From NCBI GenBank assembly GCA_011087645.1, contig JAALLF010000019.1:1-64000 (forward strand): DNA of 64,000 nucleotides, given 5' to 3'. Shown here piece by piece: positions 61,137 through 64,000 of the stretch. Position 1 is the stretch's first letter. The number at the start of each line of letters is the position of its first letter. The position numbers were made by a program, and so were the translations under genes. The notes under the pieces were generated by a model that searched no databases, was not told the origin of the DNA, and was given only the letters and a program-made list of their open reading frames with translations. Source of the DNA: Alphaproteobacteria bacterium. Its GTDB lineage: Bacteria > Pseudomonadota > Alphaproteobacteria > UBA6615.

Positions 61137-62099
61137 TTACTGCGCCGCCGCGGCGGTGAGGGTGTTGTTAAATTTCGCAATCGCCGCGTCGTATTCGCCC
61201 CTTAGGCGTTCCACCAGGTCGGCCACGCCGGGCACATCGTCGATTTGGCCGACGCCCTGGCCGGCCGACCAGACATCGCGCCAGGCCTTGCGCTCTTCCT
61301 GCATATTGTCGCCGAACTCGGCTTGGCTGGCGCCTTTTTCCGGCAGGTAGTCCGGGTCGAAGCCGGCCGCCTCGATGCTGGGGCGCAGGAAGCTGCCGGG
61401 AATGCCCGAGATCGCCGGGGTGTGGATGATATCCTTCGCCGCGCTGTCGACGATCATCTGCTTGAACCCGTCGACCGCCTGGCTTTCCGCCGTGGCGATG
61501 AAGCGGGTGCCGAAATAGGCTAGATCGGCGCCGAGCATTTGCGCCGCGGCGACTGCGCGGCCGTCGGACAGGGACCCGGCGAGCAGGATGGTGCCGTCGA
61601 AGAAGCTGCGGATTTCCGGCAGCAGGGCGAAAGGGCTGAGCGTGCCAGCATGGCCGCCGGCCCCGGCGCACACCAAAATCAACCCGTCGCAGCCGGCCTC
61701 CGCGGCCTTTTGCGCGTGGCGCACCGTGGTGACATCGTGAAACACCACCCCACCATAGCCGTGCACCGTGTCGACCAGATCGGCGACCGCGCCCAGCGAG
61801 GTGATGATCAGAGGCACCTTATGCTTGGCGCAAATTTCCAGATCCGGCGCCACCCGCGGATTGGTCTTGTGGACGATCAGATTGACCCCGTAAGGCGCGT
61901 CGCTGTCGCTTAGAGCCGTGTCGATTTCCGTCAGCCAATCGTCGAAGCCCTCGCTGGTGCGCTGGTTGAGGGCGGGGAAAGTGCCGACAATACCGGCCTG
62001 ACACGACGCGATGACGATCTCCGGCCCCGACACCAAAAACATCGGCGCGGCGACGACGGGCAGCGACAAGCGGCCTTCGAACGATTTGGGTAACGGCAT
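61137..62099 (-). CDS. Nitronate monooxygenase family protein
   Basis: A 320-residue FMN TIM-barrel: LPVVAAPMFLVSGPEIVIASCQAG near the N terminus, LVCAGAGGHAGTLSPFALLPEI with the catalytic His in GGHAG, and LAGSLSDGRAVAAAQMLGADLAYFGTRF. It oxidises nitronates or acts as a related oxidoreductase. The catalytic His is present. It is convergent with the flavin reductase gene; no nitroalkane genes are nearby. Confidence 0.9.
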   Translation of the reverse strand: MPLPKSFEGRLSLPVVAAPMFLVSGPEIVIASCQAGIVGTFPALNQRTSEGFDDWLTEIDTALSDSDAPYGVNLIVHKTNPRVAPDLEICAKHKVPLIITSLGAVADLVDTVHGYGGVVFHDVTTVRHAQKAAEAGCDGLILVCAGAGGHAGTLSPFALLPEIRSFFDGTILLAGSLSDGRAVAAAQMLGADLAYFGTRFIATAESQAVDGFKQMIVDSAAKDIIHTPAISGIPGSFLRPSIEAAGFDPDYLPEKGASQAEFGDNMQEERKAWRDVWSAGQGVGQIDDVPGVADLVERLRGEYDAAIAKFNNTLTAAAAQ

Positions 62100-62129
62100 G
62101 AAAATCCTCGATCTAACTATTTATCTACG

Positions 62130-62246
62130 CCTCGTCCTTCGAGACGGGCCGATGCCCTCCTCTGGATGAGGCTATTTGTAACATCTCGTATTAACCCAAA
62201 AAACCTCATGGCTCGAAGGCACGCAGCGCCGCCTCGAAGCACGAGG
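62130..62246. repeat. Two TCGAGA/CTCATG-type repeat arms
   Basis: The left part reads CTCGTCCTTCGAGACGGGCCGATGCCC and the right part ACCTCATGGCTCGAAGGCACGCAGCGCCGCCTCGAAGCACGAGG, degenerate relative to other copies. The element lies between two genes on the minus strand. Confidence 0.7.
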
Positions 62247-62247
62247 A

Positions 62248-63135
62248 TTAGTCGTCCCGCTCCATGGGTAGGCTTTCATCGAAGCCCCATTCCTGCATCG
62301 AGGCGTCGTACATCGCTATGTTCTCGTAGCCCATGAGTTTTTGCGCGAAGAAGCCGATGGTTGCCGAAATGCCGCCGCCGCAATAGTTCACGATGCGCTT
62401 GTCCGGGCTGATCTCGGCGGCGGCGAAGATGTCGCCTACGGTCGTCGGGTCATTGAGGGTGCCGGCGGCCAGATCGGCGAGCTCGGGGTAGGGGGCGTTG
62501 GTCGATTGTGCGATGCGGCCGGGCCGGCCGAACACCATGCCGCCGGTGCCATGATATTGCGGCGCGCTGAGCGCGTTGACCACGGCGATGTCGGGATTGT
62601 CGAGAACGGCCAGCACATCGTCCTTGTCGAGCACCACGTCGTTGCGCCGCCGCGGCGTGAAAGTCGCCGGCGGGTAGGCGCAAGGTTCAGTCGATACGGG
62701 ATGGCCTTCGGCTGTCCAGCTCTGAAACCCGCCATGCAGCACCATCGCCTTGTCGAAGCCGTTGGCGTAGAGCGCCCACCAGGCGCGGGTCGACCAGAAC
62801 AATTCCGCCGTGCTGTAGAGCACGACCCGCGTGTTGTCGCCGATACCCAGCGCACCGACCGAGGCGGCGAAGGTTTCAGGGTCGGCCAGCATGAAACGGT
62901 GTTGGTGCGACGTGTCGCACATATCGTCCTGGCAATTGAGATAGCCGGAACCGGGTATGTGGCTCTCGGCCCAATTGTCGCGGGCGTCGGCGATGCGGTA
63001 GCCCAGTTCGTCATCCGGCACCAGACGCGTGGTGCAATCGAAGATGCGCAAATTATCGTCGCCCAGATGGTCGGCCAGCCAGTCGCCGTCGACCAGCAAA
63101 TGTCCGTTCGGCAGGTCCGCCCAGGAAGTTGTCAT
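62248..63135 (-). CDS. Sulfurtransferase (rhodanese-type, two domains)
   Basis: A 295-residue tandem rhodanese. The N-terminal domain is structural (RIFDCTTRLVPDD). The C-terminal domain carries catalytic Cys252 in YCGGGISA, as in thiosulfate/3-mercaptopyruvate sulfurtransferases. It transfers sulfane sulfur to cyanide, thiols or acceptor proteins. It starts 183 bases from the divergent SDR gene. Confidence 0.9.
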   Translation of the reverse strand: MTTSWADLPNGHLLVDGDWLADHLGDDNLRIFDCTTRLVPDDELGYRIADARDNWAESHIPGSGYLNCQDDMCDTSHQHRFMLADPETFAASVGALGIGDNTRVVLYSTAELFWSTRAWWALYANGFDKAMVLHGGFQSWTAEGHPVSTEPCAYPPATFTPRRRNDVVLDKDDVLAVLDNPDIAVVNALSAPQYHGTGGMVFGRPGRIAQSTNAPYPELADLAAGTLNDPTTVGDIFAAAEISPDKRIVNYCGGGISATIGFFAQKLMGYENIAMYDASMQEWGFDESLPMERDD

Positions 63136-63318
63136 GGCTCCGTCCTCACGCTTTCGTATCGGCGCCGACGGCTCTGGTGGCCGGGCCGGCGACGTTGTAA
63201 AACAGTTTGGCTATAGCAGTTTGCCAAATAATGCCGCCGTATACGAGACGGTGGATAAAACCAAAAACAATACCGGACGCGCGGTAGCGGCGAACGGTCC
63301 TTGATCGGGGAGAAAATC

Positions 63319-64000
63319 ATGAGCGATTTAACAGGCAAGGTATTCGTGGTGACCGGCGGCGAGTCCGGCATCGGTCAGGCGATCGCCCTGCGCGCGGCGC
63401 GCGACGGCGCCAATGTGACCGTCGGCGGCCTCAACGCCGAGGGTCTCGATGAGACCGTGGCGGCGATGTCGAATTATGCCGGCGACGGTATGGCGCTGCC
63501 CACCGATGTGACCGACCCGGATCAAGTGAACGCCATGATCGCCGGCACGGTCGAAAAGTTCGGCCGCCTCGATGGCGTGGTCGCCAATGCCGGCGCCTTC
63601 GTCAAGCAGACCTCGTTCGCGGAAATGGATTTGGACGACTGGAACCGGGTGGTCGCGGTGAACCTGACCGGCGTGTTTCTGTGCCTGCAGGCGACCTTGA
63701 AAGTGCTGCTCAAGCAGGGCGAGGGCGGTTCGCTACTGGCCACCGGGTCGTCGACCGCCATTCGGCCGATCCCCGGCATGATCCCCTACACCGCGAGCAA
63801 AGGCGGCGTGCATCAGTTGATGCGCGCTCTGGCGATCGAGTTAGCGGAAGACAAAATTCGCTGCAACACCATCGTGCCCGGCGTCACCCGGACCCAGGCG
63901 CTGATGGTCGGCGGCCCGGAATATGCCTCGCGCGGCCTGAAATATGTGCCGATGGACGAATTGGTCGAGCCGGAAGAACTCGCTGCTCTGGTTTCCTTCG
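63319..64000 (+). CDS. Short-chain dehydrogenase/reductase, 3' end outside window
   Basis: At least 227 residues of a classical SDR, open to the window end. Nucleotide motif TGGESGIGQ (about 13-21), VVANAGAF near 86, the catalytic Ser in TGSSTAIRP, and Tyr/Lys in YTASKGG near residue 157-161. A GGGGAGA site precedes ATG 63319. The C-terminal part is beyond the edge. Substrate unknown. Confidence 0.88.
   Translation, partial: MSDLTGKVFVVTGGESGIGQAIALRAARDGANVTVGGLNAEGLDETVAAMSNYAGDGMALPTDVTDPDQVNAMIAGTVEKFGRLDGVVANAGAFVKQTSFAEMDLDDWNRVVAVNLTGVFLCLQATLKVLLKQGEGGSLLATGSSTAIRPIPGMIPYTASKGGVHQLMRALAIELAEDKIRCNTIVPGVTRTQALMVGGPEYASRGLKYVPMDELVEPEELAALVSF

Overview
The window reads as a chromosomal segment of a metabolically versatile, high-GC alphaproteobacterium, probably Rhodospirillales-like. 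This placement is inferred from codon usage, gene families, an apparent ethylmalonyl-CoA-pathway dehydrogenase, many crotonase, SDR, MDR, CoA-transferase and Cox-type catabolic genes, an RpfG-type receiver and a candidate CtrA box. It is not based on any marker gene. No rRNA, tRNA, CRISPR array, prophage or insertion sequence was seen. Most genes are short operons or single catabolic and transport genes. Several gaps carry two families of dispersed inverted repeats: a 'CTCATCCTGAG...TCGAAGG' type and a 'CCCTCTCCC...GGGAGAGGG' type.

Layout. 1-3056 (minus): a long membrane-anchored coiled-coil protein with a C-terminal SH3 domain, translationally coupled to a small gene cut by the window edge. 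3356-8671: threonine dehydratase-like and PhzF-like genes, a cupin, two tandem 3-hydroxyisobutyrate-dehydrogenase-like reductases and a crotonase. 8860-12711: a complete NitT/TauT-type ABC importer (ATPase, binding protein, two permeases) with tandem hairpins between the binding protein and first permease. 12757-25060: small VOC, Dabb, SDR, CocE hydrolase, MDR, GNAT and 6-oxocamphor-hydrolase-like genes, a lipoprotein/YcxB pair, an FAD-linked oxidase, a class II aldolase, GIY-YIG, SlyX and an Asp/Glu-racemase-like gene lacking the usual cysteines. 25320-31165: two divergent E1 alpha/beta pairs flanking a thiamine-diphosphate enzyme, with no E2 or E3.

31297-38252 is the most striking region. 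It holds an unrecognised protein built of two internal repeats, then a receiver-PAS-PAS-histidine kinase, an RpfC-like hybrid kinase with the same membrane sensor type as the DSF receptor, and a convergent RpfF-like DSF synthase keeping both catalytic glutamates. The usual HD-GYP output protein RpfG is absent. Its type of receiver appears to be fused to a PAS-PAS-kinase instead. This looks like a variant fatty-acid quorum-sensing module.

38511-42451 encodes methylsuccinyl-CoA dehydrogenase (Mcd), mesaconyl-C4-CoA hydratase (Meh) and mesaconyl-CoA C1-C4 CoA transferase (Mct). Together these could carry methylsuccinyl-CoA to citramalyl-CoA, joining a piece of the ethylmalonyl-CoA pathway to a piece of the 3-hydroxypropionate bicycle.

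42546-64000 continues with accessory catabolism: RraA-like, DMT transporter, YciI, RutD-like hydrolase, cupins, a GcvA-type LysR regulator, MDR oxidoreductases, cyclase/RidA/bicupin, PhyH, a three-subunit Cox/xanthine-dehydrogenase-type molybdenum hydroxylase, flavin reductase, nitronate monooxygenase, sulfurtransferase and a terminal SDR cut by the edge. Two gene remnants are visible: an rraA 3' end and a glutathione S-transferase reduced to its two ends.
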